Positions 1 to 9,599 of a stretch of DNA of 64,000 bases are shown one piece after another. Under the pieces are notes generated by a model. That model was not told the DNA's origin, ran no database searches, and was given only the letters and a program-made list of their open reading frames with translations. Numbering within the stretch: the stretch's first letter is position 1; each line of letters opens with the position of its first letter. The position numbers and the translations under genes were made by a program. Origin of the DNA: Alphaproteobacteria bacterium. GTDB taxonomy: Bacteria; Pseudomonadota; Alphaproteobacteria; JAAEOK01. The DNA lies in the NCBI GenBank assembly GCA_024244705.1, contig JAAEOK010000032.1:1-64000 (forward strand). Reading direction: 5' to 3'.

Positions 1-140
1 AGATGGTGATGCCGGGGGACAACATCTCGATGGCGGTCGAGCTGATCGCGCCGATCGCCATGGACAAGGGCCTGCGTTTCGCCATCCGAGAGGGCGGCCG
101 AACCGTCGGCGCCGGCGTCGTCGCCGATATCATCGAATAG
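1..140 (+). CDS. tuf: Elongation factor Tu, C-terminal end (partial)
   Basis: This is the 3' end of EF-Tu, the GTPase that delivers aminoacyl-tRNA to the ribosome. Reading from base 3 it gives about 45 residues of beta-barrel domain 3, including [23 protein letters not shown] and the terminal VVADIIE before TAG at 138–140. The N-terminal GTPase domain lies upstream of the window. Its position directly before rpsJ is the usual str–S10 junction of alphaproteobacteria. Confidence 0.97.
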   Translation, partial: MVMPGDNISMAVELIAPIAMDKGLRFAIREGGRTVGAGVVADIIE

Positions 141-153
141 AAAGGCAGAAAAA

Positions 154-185
154 TTCGGCGCCCGGTAATGGGCGCCGGAGTTTTT
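154..185 (+). terminator. Hairpin plus T-run between tuf and rpsJ
   Basis: A perfect 8-bp stem (CGGCGCCC at 156–163, GGGCGCCG at 170–177) with a GGTAAT loop can be lengthened by T·G and T-A pairs at its base. It is followed by GAG and five Ts (181–185). This is the form of a Rho-independent terminator or attenuator. The GGAG at 177–180, the only good Shine–Dalgarno-like stretch before rpsJ, overlaps the 3' arm, so the hairpin could also affect rpsJ translation. Confidence 0.6.
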
Positions 186-198
186 GTGGATTACGGCC

Positions 199-507
199 AT
201 GGAACAACAAAACATACGAATCCGATTGAAGGCGTTCGATCACCGTGTGCTCGATTTGTCGACGAATGAGATCGTCCATACGGCGAAGCGCACCGGCGCC
301 GAAGTTCGGGGGCCGATCCCGCTGCCGACCAAGATCGAGCGTTACACGGTATTGCGCTCGCCGCATATCGACAAGAAATCGCGCGAGCAGTTCGAAATTC
401 GCACCCATCGCCGACTCTTGGACATCATTGATCCGACGCCCCAAACGGTGGACGCGCTCATGAAGCTCGATCTTGCCTCGGGCGTCGACGTGGAAATCAA
501 GCTGTAG
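199..507 (+). CDS. rpsJ: 30S ribosomal protein S10
   Basis: S10 (102 aa) sits in the 30S head and, in the NusE role, takes part in transcription antitermination. The sequence opens [15 protein letters not shown] and contains GPIPLPTK, the usual S10 signatures, and the length matches the family. I use ATG 199. An in-frame TTG at 184 would add five residues and lies closer to the GGAG at 177–180, so the start is not certain. It is the first gene of the S10 operon. Confidence 0.96.
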   Translation: MEQQNIRIRLKAFDHRVLDLSTNEIVHTAKRTGAEVRGPIPLPTKIERYTVLRSPHIDKKSREQFEIRTHRRLLDIIDPTPQTVDALMKLDLASGVDVEIKL

Positions 508-516
508 GGCCGAGTC

Positions 517-1320
517 ATGCGTACGGGAATTATCGCACGAAAAGTCGGCATGACCCGAGTCTTCACGGATGAGGGCCGGCACGTACCGGTTACCGTTCTC
601 GAAGTTTCCGGTTGCCAGGTGGTCGCCACCCGGACGACGGAGCGTGACGGATATTCGGCGGTGCAACTCGGCTTTGGCAAGGCCAAGGCCAAGAATGTCA
701 CGCGCGCCGTGCGCGGGCATTTCGCAAAGGCGAAGGTGGAGCCCAAGGGCAAAGTCGTTGAATTTCGCGTTAGCGAAGATGCGGTCCTGAATGTAGGCGC
801 CGAGCTGGCGGCCAGCCATTTCGCGATCGGCCAATATGTCGACGCGACCGGCACTTCGATCGGCAAGGGCTTTGCTGGCGCCATGAAGCGGCACAATTTT
901 CGGGGCCTGCGCGCATCACATGGCGTTTCCGTCTCCCACCGGTCCCATGGGTCTACCGGCCAATGCCAGGATCCCGGCAAGGTCTTCAAAGGCAAGAAGA
1001 TGGCGGGACAAATGGGCAATAGCCGCGTGACTACACAGAACCTGGAAGTGGTTTCGACGGACGACGAGCGCGGCCTTGTCTTGATCCGGGGCGCCGTACC
1101 GGGAGCCACCGGGGGCTACGTCCTGTTGCGGGACGCAGTGAAGAAGGACATGCCGGAGGGTGTGCCGTTCCCCGCCGGATTGCGCGATGCCGGTGCCGCG
1201 GCGGTCGAGACAGCGAACTCCGCAAGTGACGCACAATCTGAGACCGCTTCCGAGCCGGCGGAGGATGCCCAAGCCGGTGACGGGTCCGCTTCCGAAGACG
1301 TCGAAGAGAAGGACGCCTAG
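517..1320 (+). CDS. rplC: 50S ribosomal protein L3 with long acidic C-terminal tail
   Basis: L3 is an early-assembly 23S rRNA binding protein near the peptidyl transferase centre. The core carries the family loop [20 protein letters not shown] around residues 145–164, which includes the Gln region methylated by PrmB in enterobacteria. At 267 aa it is longer than the roughly 210-aa E. coli form. Residues about 225–267 form a low-complexity tail of Ala, Ser, Glu and Asp that looks disordered. Tailed L3 proteins are known in alphaproteobacteria, but this tail is long. It starts 9 bp after rpsJ. Confidence 0.97.
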   Translation: MRTGIIARKVGMTRVFTDEGRHVPVTVLEVSGCQVVATRTTERDGYSAVQLGFGKAKAKNVTRAVRGHFAKAKVEPKGKVVEFRVSEDAVLNVGAELAASHFAIGQYVDATGTSIGKGFAGAMKRHNFRGLRASHGVSVSHRSHGSTGQCQDPGKVFKGKKMAGQMGNSRVTTQNLEVVSTDDERGLVLIRGAVPGATGGYVLLRDAVKKDMPEGVPFPAGLRDAGAAAVETANSASDAQSETASEPAEDAQAGDGSASEDVEEKDA

Positions 1321-1323
1321 GTC

Positions 1324-1944
1324 ATGAAATGCAACGTCGTGACGCTCGAAAACAAGGAAGCCGGAGAGATTGATCTCGACGACGCCGTTTTTGCGTTGCC
1401 GGCCCGCAAGGACATACTCGCCCGGATGGTGAACTGGCAGCTCGCCCGTACGCGTGCAGGGACCCACAGCACCAAGGGACGCGGCGAGGTAAGGGGTGCC
1501 AATCGTAAACCATGGCGTCAAAAGGGAACCGGACGTGCGCGTGCGGGTAACACCAAGATCAGTCAGTTCCGGGGCGGCGGTGTGGTCTTCGGTCCGACGC
1601 CGCGCGACCATGGCACCAAGCTGCCCAAGAAAGTTCGGCGCCTGGCGTTGAAGACGGCGCTGTCGGCGAAAAGCGCCGAAGGCAAGCTGGTCGTGATTGA
1701 CAGCGCCAGTCTCAATGAGGCCAAGACAAAGTTGTTGGCGGGAGCCTTGCGAAAGCTCGGCATTCGCTCGGCGCTCGTTATCGATGGCCCCGAGCTCAAT
1801 GAGAACTTCGTGCGTGCGGCCTCGAACATCGTTGGCATCGACGTCCTGCCGCAGCAGGGTGCGAATGTCTACGACATTCTCCGCCGGGATGTCTTGGTCT
1901 TGACCCGGGACGCGGTCAGCCACTTGGAGGCGCGACTCAAATGA
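1324..1944 (+). CDS. rplD: 50S ribosomal protein L4
   Basis: L4 (206 aa) binds 23S rRNA and its extended loop lines the exit tunnel; in E. coli it also represses the S10 operon. The loop region reads [20 protein letters not shown], followed by ARAG and a conserved [17 protein letters not shown] segment. The gene begins 3 bp after rplC and ends inside the rplW start codon (ATGA overlap at 1941–1944), which suggests translational coupling. Confidence 0.97.
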   Translation: MKCNVVTLENKEAGEIDLDDAVFALPARKDILARMVNWQLARTRAGTHSTKGRGEVRGANRKPWRQKGTGRARAGNTKISQFRGGGVVFGPTPRDHGTKLPKKVRRLALKTALSAKSAEGKLVVIDSASLNEAKTKLLAGALRKLGIRSALVIDGPELNENFVRAASNIVGIDVLPQQGANVYDILRRDVLVLTRDAVSHLEARLK

Positions 1945-2264
1945 GCCGGAAGATTATGGCAAAACCCTCGGTAAGCCGCGAACGGATGTACGACATCATT
2001 CGCAGCCCGTTGATCACCGAAAAATCGACCCTCGGCGGCGAACACAATCAGGTGACATTTCGCGTGCCCCTGGATGCGACCAAGCCAGAAATCAAACTGG
2101 CTGTCGAAGGCCTATTCTCCGTCAAGGTGAAGGCAGTCAACACCTTGCGTCAGCGCGGCAAGGTGAAACGGTTTCGGGGCGAATTGGGCCGTCGGCCCGA
2201 CCTGAAGAAAGCGATCGTTACCCTCGAGGACGGGCATTCGATCGACGTAACGACAGGGGTCTAG
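1941..2264 (+). CDS. rplW: 50S ribosomal protein L23
   Basis: L23 lies at the tunnel exit and docks trigger factor and SRP. The core [14 protein letters not shown] and the [24 protein letters not shown]-like loop are typical. From ATG 1941, overlapping the rplD stop, the protein is 107 aa. An internal ATG at 1956 would give 102 aa and removes only a non-conserved MSRKI leader, so either start is possible. Confidence 0.95.
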   Translation: MSRKIMAKPSVSRERMYDIIRSPLITEKSTLGGEHNQVTFRVPLDATKPEIKLAVEGLFSVKVKAVNTLRQRGKVKRFRGELGRRPDLKKAIVTLEDGHSIDVTTGV

Positions 2265-2268
2265 GACA

Positions 2269-3099
2269 ATGGCATTGAAGACCCATAAGCCGGTGACGCC
2301 TGGGCGACGACAGCTTGTCTTGGTCGATCGTTCCCGATTGTGGAAAGGCCAGCCGGTCAAGGAATTGACCGAAGGTCTCAGCAAGAAAGGCGGCCGTAAC
2401 AACGCCGGCCGTATAACCGCGCGTCGGGTCGGCGGTGGCCACAAGCGACGCTACCGGATCGTCGACTTCAAACGTCGGAAGTTCGATGTTCCGGCCAAGG
2501 TCGAGCGCCTCGAATACGATCCGAACCGCTCGGCGTTTATCGCATTGGTCACCTACGAAGACGGCCAGCAAGCCTACATCCTGGCGCCCCAGCGGTTGCA
2601 GCCGGGCGATACAGTGGTGTCCGGCGATCGCGTCGACATCAAGCCCGGTAACGCCATGCCGATGAAGAACATGCCGATCGGGACGATTATCCATAACGTC
2701 GAAATGAAGGCCGGCAAGGGTGGCCAAATCGCGCGCGCCGCGGGAACCTATTGCCAGTTGATTGGCCGTGATTCCGGGTATGCGCAGCTGCGGTTGGGGT
2801 CCGGGGAAATGCGCATGGTGCGAGCGGAATGCATGGCCACCGTCGGCGCGGTCTCGAATTCGGACCAGCAGAACACGAACCTCGGCAAGGCAGGGCGCAA
2901 GCGCTGGCTGGGCAAGCGGCCATCGGTGCGCGGCGTTGCGATGAACCCGGTCGACCACCCGCACGGCGGTGGCGAGGGGCGAACGTCGGGTGGACGCCAT
3001 CCAGTAACACCATGGGGCAAGCCCACCAAGGGCAAGCGGACCCGCCGCAAGAAACCGTCGGATCGGCTGATTATCCGCCGTCGCCACAAGAAGTCGTAG
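2269..3099 (+). CDS. rplB: 50S ribosomal protein L2
   Basis: L2 (276 aa) is a core 23S rRNA binding protein needed for subunit association and peptidyl transfer. The C-terminal signature [20 protein letters not shown], with the functionally important histidine, is intact, followed by a basic [12 protein letters not shown] tail. Length equals the family norm. It begins 4 bp after rplW. Confidence 0.98.
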   Translation: MALKTHKPVTPGRRQLVLVDRSRLWKGQPVKELTEGLSKKGGRNNAGRITARRVGGGHKRRYRIVDFKRRKFDVPAKVERLEYDPNRSAFIALVTYEDGQQAYILAPQRLQPGDTVVSGDRVDIKPGNAMPMKNMPIGTIIHNVEMKAGKGGQIARAAGTYCQLIGRDSGYAQLRLGSGEMRMVRAECMATVGAVSNSDQQNTNLGKAGRKRWLGKRPSVRGVAMNPVDHPHGGGEGRTSGGRHPVTPWGKPTKGKRTRRKKPSDRLIIRRRHKKS

Positions 3100-3114
3100 A
3101 GAAGGAGTAGTCCT

Positions 3115-3393
3115 TTGGCGCGTTCAGTTTGGAAGGGCCCATTCGTTGATGGATATCTGCTCAAAAAGGCAGAGACATCACGCGCTTCGGGGCGCAACGA
3201 CGTGATTAGAACATGGTCGCGGAGATCGACGATCCTGCCGCAATTTGTTGGTTTGACGTTCGGTGTTCATAACGGCCACAAGTTCATACCCGTGCTGGTG
3301 ACCGAGAACATGGTCGGGCACAAATTTGGCGAGTTTGCGCCGACACGTACCTTCTACGGCCATGCCGCCGACAAGAAGGCGAAGCGAGGTTAG
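3115..3393 (+). CDS. rpsS: 30S ribosomal protein S19
   Basis: S19 (92 aa) contacts the A-site region of the 30S head and binds S13. The start [20 protein letters not shown] and the later [13 protein letters not shown] and [12 protein letters not shown] blocks are diagnostic. Translation starts at TTG 3115; the family N-terminus fits this, and a strong GAAGGAG sits just upstream, compensating for the rare start codon. Confidence 0.96.
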   Translation: MARSVWKGPFVDGYLLKKAETSRASGRNDVIRTWSRRSTILPQFVGLTFGVHNGHKFIPVLVTENMVGHKFGEFAPTRTFYGHAADKKAKRG

Positions 3394-3395
3394 TG

Positions 3396-3776
3396 ATGGG
3401 TAAGCCGAAGGTCGACCGCAGGTTGAAAGACAATGAGGCGCGGGCCTATTTGCGTACGATTCGCACCAGCCCGCAGAAGCTCAACCTCGTGGCTCAGATG
3501 ATTCGCGGAAAGCGGGCAGACACCGCTTTGGCGACCTTGACATTTTCGAAGCGCCGTATCGCGCGTGACGTCAAAAAGGTGCTCGAATCGGCGATTGCCA
3601 ATGCCGAAAACAACCATCAGCTCGACGTCGACCGCCTCTTTGTTGCGGAAGCCTTTGTCGGCAAGAGCTTTGTAATGAAACGATTTCGGCCCAGGGCCCG
3701 TGGCCGGGTCGGACAGATTCAAAAGCCGTTCAGCAATCTTACCGTGGTTGTTCGGGAACGTGAGGAGACAGCCTAA
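3396..3776 (+). CDS. rplV: 50S ribosomal protein L22
   Basis: L22 (126 aa) forms part of the exit-tunnel constriction. The motifs [17 protein letters not shown] and the C-terminal [17 protein letters not shown], which forms the tunnel hairpin, are present. I prefer ATG 3396; a GTG immediately before it (3393) is also in frame and overlaps the last base of rpsS. The stop overlaps the rpsC start by one base. Confidence 0.96.
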   Translation: MGKPKVDRRLKDNEARAYLRTIRTSPQKLNLVAQMIRGKRADTALATLTFSKRRIARDVKKVLESAIANAENNHQLDVDRLFVAEAFVGKSFVMKRFRPRARGRVGQIQKPFSNLTVVVREREETA

Positions 3777-4453
3777 TGGGCCAGAAGGTCAATCCAATCG
3801 GACTGCGCCTCGGCATCAATCGTACCTGGGATTCGCGGTGGTACGCCGAAGATGACTATGGTGACTTGCTGCACGACGATCTGCGGATTCGCGAATACTT
3901 GCGCGAACGGCTGAGTCAAGCGGGTGTGAGCCGCATCGTCATCGAGCGCCCGGCGAAAAAGGCCCGAATTACCATTCATACGGCGCGACCCGGCGTGGTC
4001 ATTGGCAAGAAGGGCCAGGACATCGAGAAATTACGTGCCGATCTTTCGCGGATGACCAAGAGCGACGTCCATCTCAATATCGTTGAGATTCGCAAGCCGG
4101 AAATAGAAGCCCGGCTGGTCGCGGAGAACGTGGCACAACAGTTGGAACGGCGCGTCGCATTCCGGCGTGCAATGAAACGGGCCGTGCAGTCCGCCATGCG
4201 TCTTGGGGCCGAAGGCATCAGGATCAATTGCGGCGGGCGTCTGGGTGGCGCGGAAATCGCGCGCATGGAGTGGTACCGCGAGGGCCGCGTGCCGCTTCAC
4301 ACCTTGCGCGCGGACATCGACTACGGTGAGGCGACCGCCAAGACGACCTATGGGACCTGTGGGGTCAAGGTTTGGATCTTCAAGGGTGAGATTTTGGCTC
4401 AGGACCCGATGGCGCAGGATAAGCGCGCCGCCGAGCAACAGCCGGCGCGCTAG
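3776..4453 (+). CDS. rpsC: 30S ribosomal protein S3
   Basis: S3 (225 aa) lies at the mRNA entry site and has helicase-like function with S4 and S5. The KH domain loop VVIGKKGQD is at residues 74–82 and the C-terminal domain carries [20 protein letters not shown] and LRADIDYG. The TAATG junction with rplV gives a one-base overlap. The last dozen residues are a short basic/Gln-rich tail. Confidence 0.97.
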   Translation: MGQKVNPIGLRLGINRTWDSRWYAEDDYGDLLHDDLRIREYLRERLSQAGVSRIVIERPAKKARITIHTARPGVVIGKKGQDIEKLRADLSRMTKSDVHLNIVEIRKPEIEARLVAENVAQQLERRVAFRRAMKRAVQSAMRLGAEGIRINCGGRLGGAEIARMEWYREGRVPLHTLRADIDYGEATAKTTYGTCGVKVWIFKGEILAQDPMAQDKRAAEQQPAR

Positions 4454-4475
4454 AAGACGAAAGAGGATTTGGGTC

Positions 4476-4892
4476 ATGCAAGCCCCGAAACGGACCAAAT
4501 ATCGCAAGCAGCACAAAGGCCGGATTCACGGTGCGGCCAAGGGTGGCACGACACTGAATTTCGGTGCGTACGGTCTCAAGGCGATCGCGCCCAATCGTGT
4601 AACAGCCCGGCAGATCGAAGCTGCGCGCCGCGCGATTACACGGCACATGCGCCGCGCGGGACGTGTCTGGATACGGATTTTTCCGGATATTCCAATCAGT
4701 TCCAAGCCGGCGGAAGTACGCATGGGAAGCGGCAAGGGGACACCGGAATTCTGGGCCTGTCGCGTGCATCCCGGTCGGATCATGTTCGAGGTCGACGGCG
4801 TATCGCGAGATGTCGCCAAGCGGGCGATGGAACTGGCCGCTGCGAAATTGCCACTAAAGACCAAGTTCGTCAGCCGGTTGGGTGAGGACTAA
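4476..4892 (+). CDS. rplP: 50S ribosomal protein L16
   Basis: L16 (138 aa) helps position the aminoacyl-tRNA acceptor arm. ATG 4476 gives [19 protein letters not shown], the standard N-terminus. The internal blocks [21 protein letters not shown] and [17 protein letters not shown] match the family. The open frame continues upstream inside rpsC but has no family similarity there, so the start is clear. Confidence 0.97.
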   Translation: MQAPKRTKYRKQHKGRIHGAAKGGTTLNFGAYGLKAIAPNRVTARQIEAARRAITRHMRRAGRVWIRIFPDIPISSKPAEVRMGSGKGTPEFWACRVHPGRIMFEVDGVSRDVAKRAMELAAAKLPLKTKFVSRLGED

Positions 4893-4896
4893 ACGA

Positions 4897-5103
4897 ATGA
4901 AGATCGAAGATTTCAGGTCCAAGTCGGACGACGAATTGAAAAGCCAGCTTCTTGGCCTCAAGAAGGAAGCCTTCAATTTACGCTTTCAGCGGGCCAGCGG
5001 CCAGCTCGAGAACACCGCGCGAGTGCGCCAGGTGCGACGCGATATCGGGCGCATCAAGACGGTCATCAATGAGCGGCATCGCGCCGTCGGTCAGGAGGGA
5101 TAA
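4897..5103 (+). CDS. rpmC: 50S ribosomal protein L29
   Basis: L29 (68 aa) is a two-helix protein at the tunnel exit next to L23. The sequence [18 protein letters not shown] followed by [20 protein letters not shown] is typical. An in-frame GTG at 4882 would overlap rplP, but the family N-terminus corresponds to ATG 4897. It lies 4 bp after rplP and 3 bp before rpsQ. Confidence 0.95.
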   Translation: MKIEDFRSKSDDELKSQLLGLKKEAFNLRFQRASGQLENTARVRQVRRDIGRIKTVINERHRAVGQEG

Positions 5104-5106
5104 GCC

Positions 5107-5358
5107 ATGCCGAAGCGAGTCCTTCGCGGCACGGTCGTCAGTGACAAAGGCGATAAGACTGTGATCGTCAAAGTTGAACGTCGGGTCATGCACCCGATGT
5201 ACAAGAAATTCATTACGCGTTCGAATCGATTCGCGGCGCATGATGCCGACAACAAGTACAAGATCGGCGATGTCGTTCACATCGAGGAATGTCGCCCGAT
5301 CTCGAAGCGCAAGACTTGGCAAGTATTGGGATACGTCGGCGAAGTGGCCGCGCAGTAG
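5107..5358 (+). CDS. rpsQ: 30S ribosomal protein S17
   Basis: S17 (83 aa) is an OB-fold primary binder of the 16S rRNA 5' domain. The sequence [19 protein letters not shown], the HPMYKKFI block and the terminal [15 protein letters not shown] are characteristic. The length is normal. Confidence 0.96.
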   Translation: MPKRVLRGTVVSDKGDKTVIVKVERRVMHPMYKKFITRSNRFAAHDADNKYKIGDVVHIEECRPISKRKTWQVLGYVGEVAAQ

Positions 5359-5369
5359 GAATGTAAGCA

Positions 5370-5738
5370 ATGATCCAGATGCAGACACGGCTCAGCGTGG
5401 CCGACAATTCCGGCGCCCGAAAAGTCCAATGCATCAAGGTCTTGGGCGGGTCAAAGCGCAAGACCGCGGGAGTTGGCGACGTCATTGTTGTCTCCGTCAA
5501 GGAGGCGATCCCGCGTGGTCGGGTCAAAAAGGGCAACATTCATCGTGCGGTCATCGTGCGGACGGCAAAGGAAATCCATCGTGACGATGGTACGTCGATT
5601 CGGTTCGATCGAAATGCTGCGGTGCTGATCACTGCGCAGGGCGAGCCGATTGGTACTCGCATTTTCGGCCCGGTGACCCGTGAGCTGAGACAGAAAGGGT
5701 ACATGAAGATCATTTCCTTGGCGCCGGAGGTCTTGTGA
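5370..5738 (+). CDS. rplN: 50S ribosomal protein L14
   Basis: L14 (122 aa) forms part of the inter-subunit bridge with 16S rRNA and is the docking site of Rsf[20 protein letters not shown] and the C-terminal [10 protein letters not shown] and [11 protein letters not shown] are near the bacterial consensus. It opens the spc-type gene group. Its TGA overlaps the rplX start by one base. Confidence 0.97.
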   Translation: MIQMQTRLSVADNSGARKVQCIKVLGGSKRKTAGVGDVIVVSVKEAIPRGRVKKGNIHRAVIVRTAKEIHRDDGTSIRFDRNAAVLITAQGEPIGTRIFGPVTRELRQKGYMKIISLAPEVL

Positions 5739-6061
5739 TGGCCGAAAAATTCAAGATCAAAAAAGGCGATCAGGTCGTCGTTCTGACCGGTCGCGATGAA
5801 GGCAAATCAGGCGAGATTCTCGAGGTGCGTCGCGGCGAGAATCGCGTCGTCGTGCAGGGCGTCAACATGATCAAGCGGCATCAGAGTGCGACTGCCCAGA
5901 ATGCCGGTGGAATCATCGAGCGGGAAGCGTCGATCCATATATCCAATGTCTCCCATCTCGACCCGAAGGATAAAAAGCCGACCCGCGTCGGCTACAAGTT
6001 TCTCGAAGATGGACGGAAGGTGCGCTTTGCCCGGCGGTCCGGCGAAGTGATTGATCGATAG
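5738..6061 (+). CDS. rplX: 50S ribosomal protein L24
   Basis: L24 (107 aa) is an assembly initiator of the 50S subunit with a KOW domain. [20 protein letters not shown] at the N-terminus is the KOW motif. I choose ATG 5738; a GTG at 5735, also in frame, would add one residue. It overlaps the rplN stop, suggesting coupled translation. Confidence 0.96.
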   Translation: MAEKFKIKKGDQVVVLTGRDEGKSGEILEVRRGENRVVVQGVNMIKRHQSATAQNAGGIIEREASIHISNVSHLDPKDKKPTRVGYKFLEDGRKVRFARRSGEVIDR

Positions 6062-6072
6062 GCGTACGAGCA

Positions 6073-6612
6073 ATGGCAAGATTGCAGGAACATTACAATT
6101 CAGTCGTCAAACCGGCGCTTCGCGAGGAGTTCAAGTACGAGAACCCTATGGAAGTGCCGCGCCTCGACAAGATCGTGGTCAATATGGGTGTCGGTGAGGC
6201 GGTCCAGGATTCGAAGAAGATCGACATCGCCGCGGCCGAACTGATGCAAATCACGGGGCAGAAACCGATCATCATTCGAGCCAGGAGATCCGTGGCGACG
6301 TTTAAGCTTCGTGAGGGAATGCCGGTTGGTGCGAAAGTCACCCTGCGACGGACCCGCATGTACGAGTTTCTCGACCGGCTGGTTACGATCGCCCTGCCGC
6401 GCGTTCGAGATTTTCGCGGGATCCGCGGCAAGAATTTCGATGGCCAGGGCAACTTCGCCTTGGGCCTGCGGGAACAGATTGTTTTTCCGGAAATCGATTA
6501 CGACAAGATCGATGATATTCGGGGAATGGACATTGTTATTGTGACAACGGCGAAGACCGACGCGGAAGCGAAGGCGCTCCTGCGCGGTTTCGACATGCCG
6601 TTTGCCAACTAA
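6073..6612 (+). CDS. rplE: 50S ribosomal protein L5
   Basis: L5 (179 aa) binds 5S rRNA and contacts the P-site tRNA. The blocks [44 protein letters not shown] and [16 protein letters not shown] are strongly conserved, and the protein ends in GFDMPFAN. The length equals that of the E. coli protein. Confidence 0.98.
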   Translation: MARLQEHYNSVVKPALREEFKYENPMEVPRLDKIVVNMGVGEAVQDSKKIDIAAAELMQITGQKPIIIRARRSVATFKLREGMPVGAKVTLRRTRMYEFLDRLVTIALPRVRDFRGIRGKNFDGQGNFALGLREQIVFPEIDYDKIDDIRGMDIVIVTTAKTDAEAKALLRGFDMPFAN

Positions 6613-6635
6613 CGCTGAAGGCGGAGATAGCTACA

Positions 6636-6941
6636 ATGGCGAAAAAGAGTGCCATCGAAAAAAACAAGCGGCGCAAGCGTTTAGTGATGAAATACGCTGA
6701 CCGGCGCAACGCTCTCAAGGCGATCGCGCGGGATGACAACGTGCCGGCGGAAGAGCGGTTTGCAGCACGCCTGAAACTCGCCAAGATCGCGCGAAACTCG
6801 GCACCCAACCGGGTTCGAAATCGCTGCGAGGTGACCGGACGGCCGCGCTCTTTTTACCGCAAGTTCAAGATGTCGCGTATCGCACTGCGTGATCTTGCAT
6901 CGACCGGACAAATTCCGGGCATGGTCAAGTCGAGCTGGTAG
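6636..6941 (+). CDS. rpsN: 30S ribosomal protein S14 (zinc-free form)
   Basis: S14 (101 aa) assembles late into the 30S head. This is the long form without the two CxxC pairs of zinc-binding S14: only one cysteine is seen, in [20 protein letters not shown]. The C-terminus IPGMVKSSW is canonical. It is the only rpsN in the window. Confidence 0.97.
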   Translation: MAKKSAIEKNKRRKRLVMKYADRRNALKAIARDDNVPAEERFAARLKLAKIARNSAPNRVRNRCEVTGRPRSFYRKFKMSRIALRDLASTGQIPGMVKSSW

Positions 6942-6955
6942 GGGGGACAGACAAG

Positions 6956-7354
6956 ATGTCGATGAGCGATCCTCTCGGTGATTTGCTGACGCGCATTCGT
7001 AACGGACAGCGCGCGCACAAGATTACCGTCATAAGCCCCGCGTCAAGACTCCGCGCCAATGTGCTCGAGGTCCTGAAGCGAGAAGGCTATATCCGCGGCT
7101 ACAGCTATGCGAACGACCGGCCTGGCGTGGATAAGTTGAACATCGAGCTCAAGTATCTCGACGGTGAACCGGTGATACGTGAAATCTCACGGGTTTCGAA
7201 GCCGGGCCGCCGCGTCTATTCGAAAATCAGGGACCTGCCGCGACAATATGGCGGTCTCGGAATCTCCATCCTGTCTACGCCGCGAGGCGTCCTATCGGAT
7301 GCGGAGGCCCGGGATCAGAATGTCGGCGGCGAAGTCCTGTGTAAGGTCTTCTAG
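6956..7354 (+). CDS. rpsH: 30S ribosomal protein S8
   Basis: S8 (132 aa) is a primary binder of the 16S central domain and, in E. coli, the translational repressor of the spc operon. [20 protein letters not shown] and the C-terminal [21 protein letters not shown] identify it. An ATG two codons in (6962) is possible, but the longer form is usual. Confidence 0.97.
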   Translation: MSMSDPLGDLLTRIRNGQRAHKITVISPASRLRANVLEVLKREGYIRGYSYANDRPGVDKLNIELKYLDGEPVIREISRVSKPGRRVYSKIRDLPRQYGGLGISILSTPRGVLSDAEARDQNVGGEVLCKVF

Positions 7355-7362
7355 GGGGCGGC

Positions 7363-7896
7363 ATGTCTCGAATTGGAAAAAACCCGGTACCGATTCCGGA
7401 TGGGGTCGACGTCCAAGTTGTGGGTCAGACCATGACCGCTAAGGGCAAGCTCGGAGTCCTTGAGCTTCCTCTAAGCGACAATGTCGAAGTCAAAATCGAG
7501 GACAACGAGATTCGTGTGCGGCCGGTTGGCGAATCGAAACGGGCGCGGCAAATGTGGGGCACCATGCGAAGCCTGGTCGACAACATTGTCACTGGCGTCT
7601 CGGAAGGCTTCACCGTGAACTTGGAAATACATGGCGTCGGCTATCGCGCGTCGGTCGAAGGCGATGCTTTGAACCTTCAACTCGGTTATAGCCACGACGT
7701 CCGGTACACCATCCCCGACGGCATCACGATCAAGTGTGAACGGCCGACCCTTATTTCGGTGTCGGGTGCCAACAAGCAACGGGTCGGGCAAGTCGCCGCC
7801 GAGATTCGCGCCTACCGAAAGCCCGAGCCTTACAAGGGCAAAGGCGTGCGCTACGCAAACGAGTACATACTCCGCAAGGAAGGCAAGAAGAAGTAA
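7363..7896 (+). CDS. rplF: 50S ribosomal protein L6
   Basis: L6 (177 aa) binds near the sarcin–ricin loop and is needed late in 50S assembly. The start [17 protein letters not shown], the GVGYRA turn between its two domains and the terminal [16 protein letters not shown] region are family hallmarks. Length is normal. Confidence 0.97.
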   Translation: MSRIGKNPVPIPDGVDVQVVGQTMTAKGKLGVLELPLSDNVEVKIEDNEIRVRPVGESKRARQMWGTMRSLVDNIVTGVSEGFTVNLEIHGVGYRASVEGDALNLQLGYSHDVRYTIPDGITIKCERPTLISVSGANKQRVGQVAAEIRAYRKPEPYKGKGVRYANEYILRKEGKKK

Positions 7897-7900
7897 GACA

Positions 7901-8263
7901 ATGGCTAAGTCAATTGACCTGTTCTCGCGCCGAAAAGTGCGTAATCGAGCCAAAATGAGGCGGGTTGCCGGCGACCGCGTCAGGCTCTCCGTGTTTCGTT
8001 CAAGCAAGCATATCTATGCCCAGATAATCGATGACCGCGCAGGGCGGACATTGGCGTCGGCATCGAGTTTAGAAGCGGACGTGCGCAAAGCACTGAAGAC
8101 CGGCGCCGACATCGAGGCCGCCAAGGCGGTCGGGCGAGTGATCGCTGAGCGCGCGACCCAAGCCGGTATCAAGGAAGTGTATTTCGATCGAGGCGGCTAC
8201 ATTTACCATGGCCGCATTCAAGCATTGGCCGAATCCGCCCGCGAGGGCGGATTGCAGTTCTAA
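7901..8263 (+). CDS. rplR: 50S ribosomal protein L18
   Basis: L18 (120 aa) binds 5S rRNA together with L5. From ATG 7901 the protein begins [18 protein letters not shown] and carries [18 protein letters not shown], then [20 protein letters not shown] at the C-terminus. The open frame extends upstream into rplF, but the conserved start is 4 bp after the rplF stop. Confidence 0.97.
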   Translation: MAKSIDLFSRRKVRNRAKMRRVAGDRVRLSVFRSSKHIYAQIIDDRAGRTLASASSLEADVRKALKTGADIEAAKAVGRVIAERATQAGIKEVYFDRGGYIYHGRIQALAESAREGGLQF

Positions 8264-8274
8264 AGGAACGTTCG

Positions 8275-8826
8275 ATGGCAGCTCGTCACACACCGCGCGG
8301 CTCGGATTCACGCGAAGACAGCGACATAATCGAAAAGCTGGTCGCCATCAACCGCGTGGCAAAGGTGGTCAAAGGCGGCCGTCGATTTGGATTTGCGGCA
8401 TTGGTCGTCGTTGGCGACGGCAAGGGTCATGTCGGCTACGGCCATGGCAAGGCCCGCGAAGTTCCCGAGGCCATCCGCAAGGCTACCGAGCAGGCGAAGG
8501 GGAACATGGTCCGCGTGCCGCTGCGGGAAGGGCGTACGCTTCACCATGACATCAACGGCCGATTTGGAGCGGGACACGTAACATTGAGAGCTGCGCCACC
8601 CGGCACCGGCATTATAGCTGGGGGGCCGATGCGCGCTGTTTTTGAGAGCCTTGGCGTTCACGACGTGGTTGCGAAGTCCATCGGCACATCAAACCCCTAC
8701 AATATGGTCAAAGCGACCTTTGACGCGTTGCAGCGGGTAAATTCGCCGCGCCAAGTTGCCGCCCGACGCGGCAAACGGGTTGGCGATATCGTCGGCCGCC
8801 GCGAGTATGCAAGCGATAAGGAATAG
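8275..8826 (+). CDS. rpsE: 30S ribosomal protein S5
   Basis: S5 (183 aa) acts in decoding fidelity and mRNA entry. The N-terminal double-stranded RNA binding domain carries [20 protein letters not shown] and [15 protein letters not shown], followed by [18 protein letters not shown]. About 15 extra N-terminal residues precede the core, as usual in alphaproteobacteria. Confidence 0.97.
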   Translation: MAARHTPRGSDSREDSDIIEKLVAINRVAKVVKGGRRFGFAALVVVGDGKGHVGYGHGKAREVPEAIRKATEQAKGNMVRVPLREGRTLHHDINGRFGAGHVTLRAAPPGTGIIAGGPMRAVFESLGVHDVVAKSIGTSNPYNMVKATFDALQRVNSPRQVAARRGKRVGDIVGRREYASDKE

Positions 8827-8831
8827 TTGCC

Positions 8832-9020
8832 ATGGCAACCGAGAAAAAGACCGTCAGGGTAACGCAAACCGGCAGCGCGATCGGACGATATCGAGAACAG
8901 CGTGAGACCCTTATCGGACTCGGCCTCAACAAGATCGGCCGTACCCGGGAGCTCGAGGACACGCCGGCCGTACGCGGCATGATCGCCAAAGTGAGCCATC
9001 TCGTTCGGGTCGAAGACTAG
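8832..9020 (+). CDS. rpmD: 50S ribosomal protein L30
   Basis: L30 (62 aa) is a small late-assembly protein. [21 protein letters not shown] and [21 protein letters not shown] match bacterial L30. It sits between rpsE and rplO as in most proteobacteria. Confidence 0.96.
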   Translation: MATEKKTVRVTQTGSAIGRYREQRETLIGLGLNKIGRTRELEDTPAVRGMIAKVSHLVRVED

Positions 9021-9057
9021 ACGCCGCGGCGGCTCCGGTAACGCAAGGATCTATGTG

Positions 9058-9579
9058 ATGCGACTAAACCAAATTTCCGACAATCCTGGTGCTCGGCGAT
9101 CGCGAAAGCGGGTCGGGCGCGGTATGGCGTCCGGCACCGGGAAGACGGCCGGAAAGGGCCAGAAGGGTCAAAAATCCCGTTCCGGTGTTAGCCTTGTGGG
9201 CTTTGAAGGCGGTCAGATGCCCCTCTATCGCCGATTGCCGAAACGCGGATTCAACAACATCTTCAGGCGCACTCTGGAGGTCGTCAATCTTGGCCGTCTT
9301 CAGCAAGCGATCGACGCGAAGAAGCTCGATGCTGGAAAGACCATCGATATTGCCGCCCTGCAATCGGCCGGTTTGATCACGAAGCCGCGGGACGGCATTA
9401 AGCTTCTTGCAAAAGGCGAGTTGAAGGCCAAAGTAACGATTGAAGTGCATAGCGCATCCAAGACCGCGATTGCGGCCGTGGAGGCGGCAGGTGGGAAGGT
9501 GGTTCTGTTGGCGGTCTCGACAACCGGGGCCGAAGAGAAATCCGCTGTTTCGTCGACCAAGGATGCTGTGGACGCCTAA
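9058..9579 (+). CDS. rplO: 50S ribosomal protein L15
   Basis: L15 (173 aa) organises 23S rRNA domain II. The glycine/arginine-rich N-terminus [20 protein letters not shown] and the [19 protein letters not shown] block are diagnostic. The protein is longer than the 144-aa E. coli form because of a C-terminal Ala/Thr/Ser-rich stretch of about 25 residues. ATG 9058 is preferred over the adjacent in-frame GTG 9055. Confidence 0.96.
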   Translation: MRLNQISDNPGARRSRKRVGRGMASGTGKTAGKGQKGQKSRSGVSLVGFEGGQMPLYRRLPKRGFNNIFRRTLEVVNLGRLQQAIDAKKLDAGKTIDIAALQSAGLITKPRDGIKLLAKGELKAKVTIEVHSASKTAIAAVEAAGGKVVLLAVSTTGAEEKSAVSSTKDAVDA

Positions 9580-9599
9580 CGGCGAGAACGGAAGCCCCG

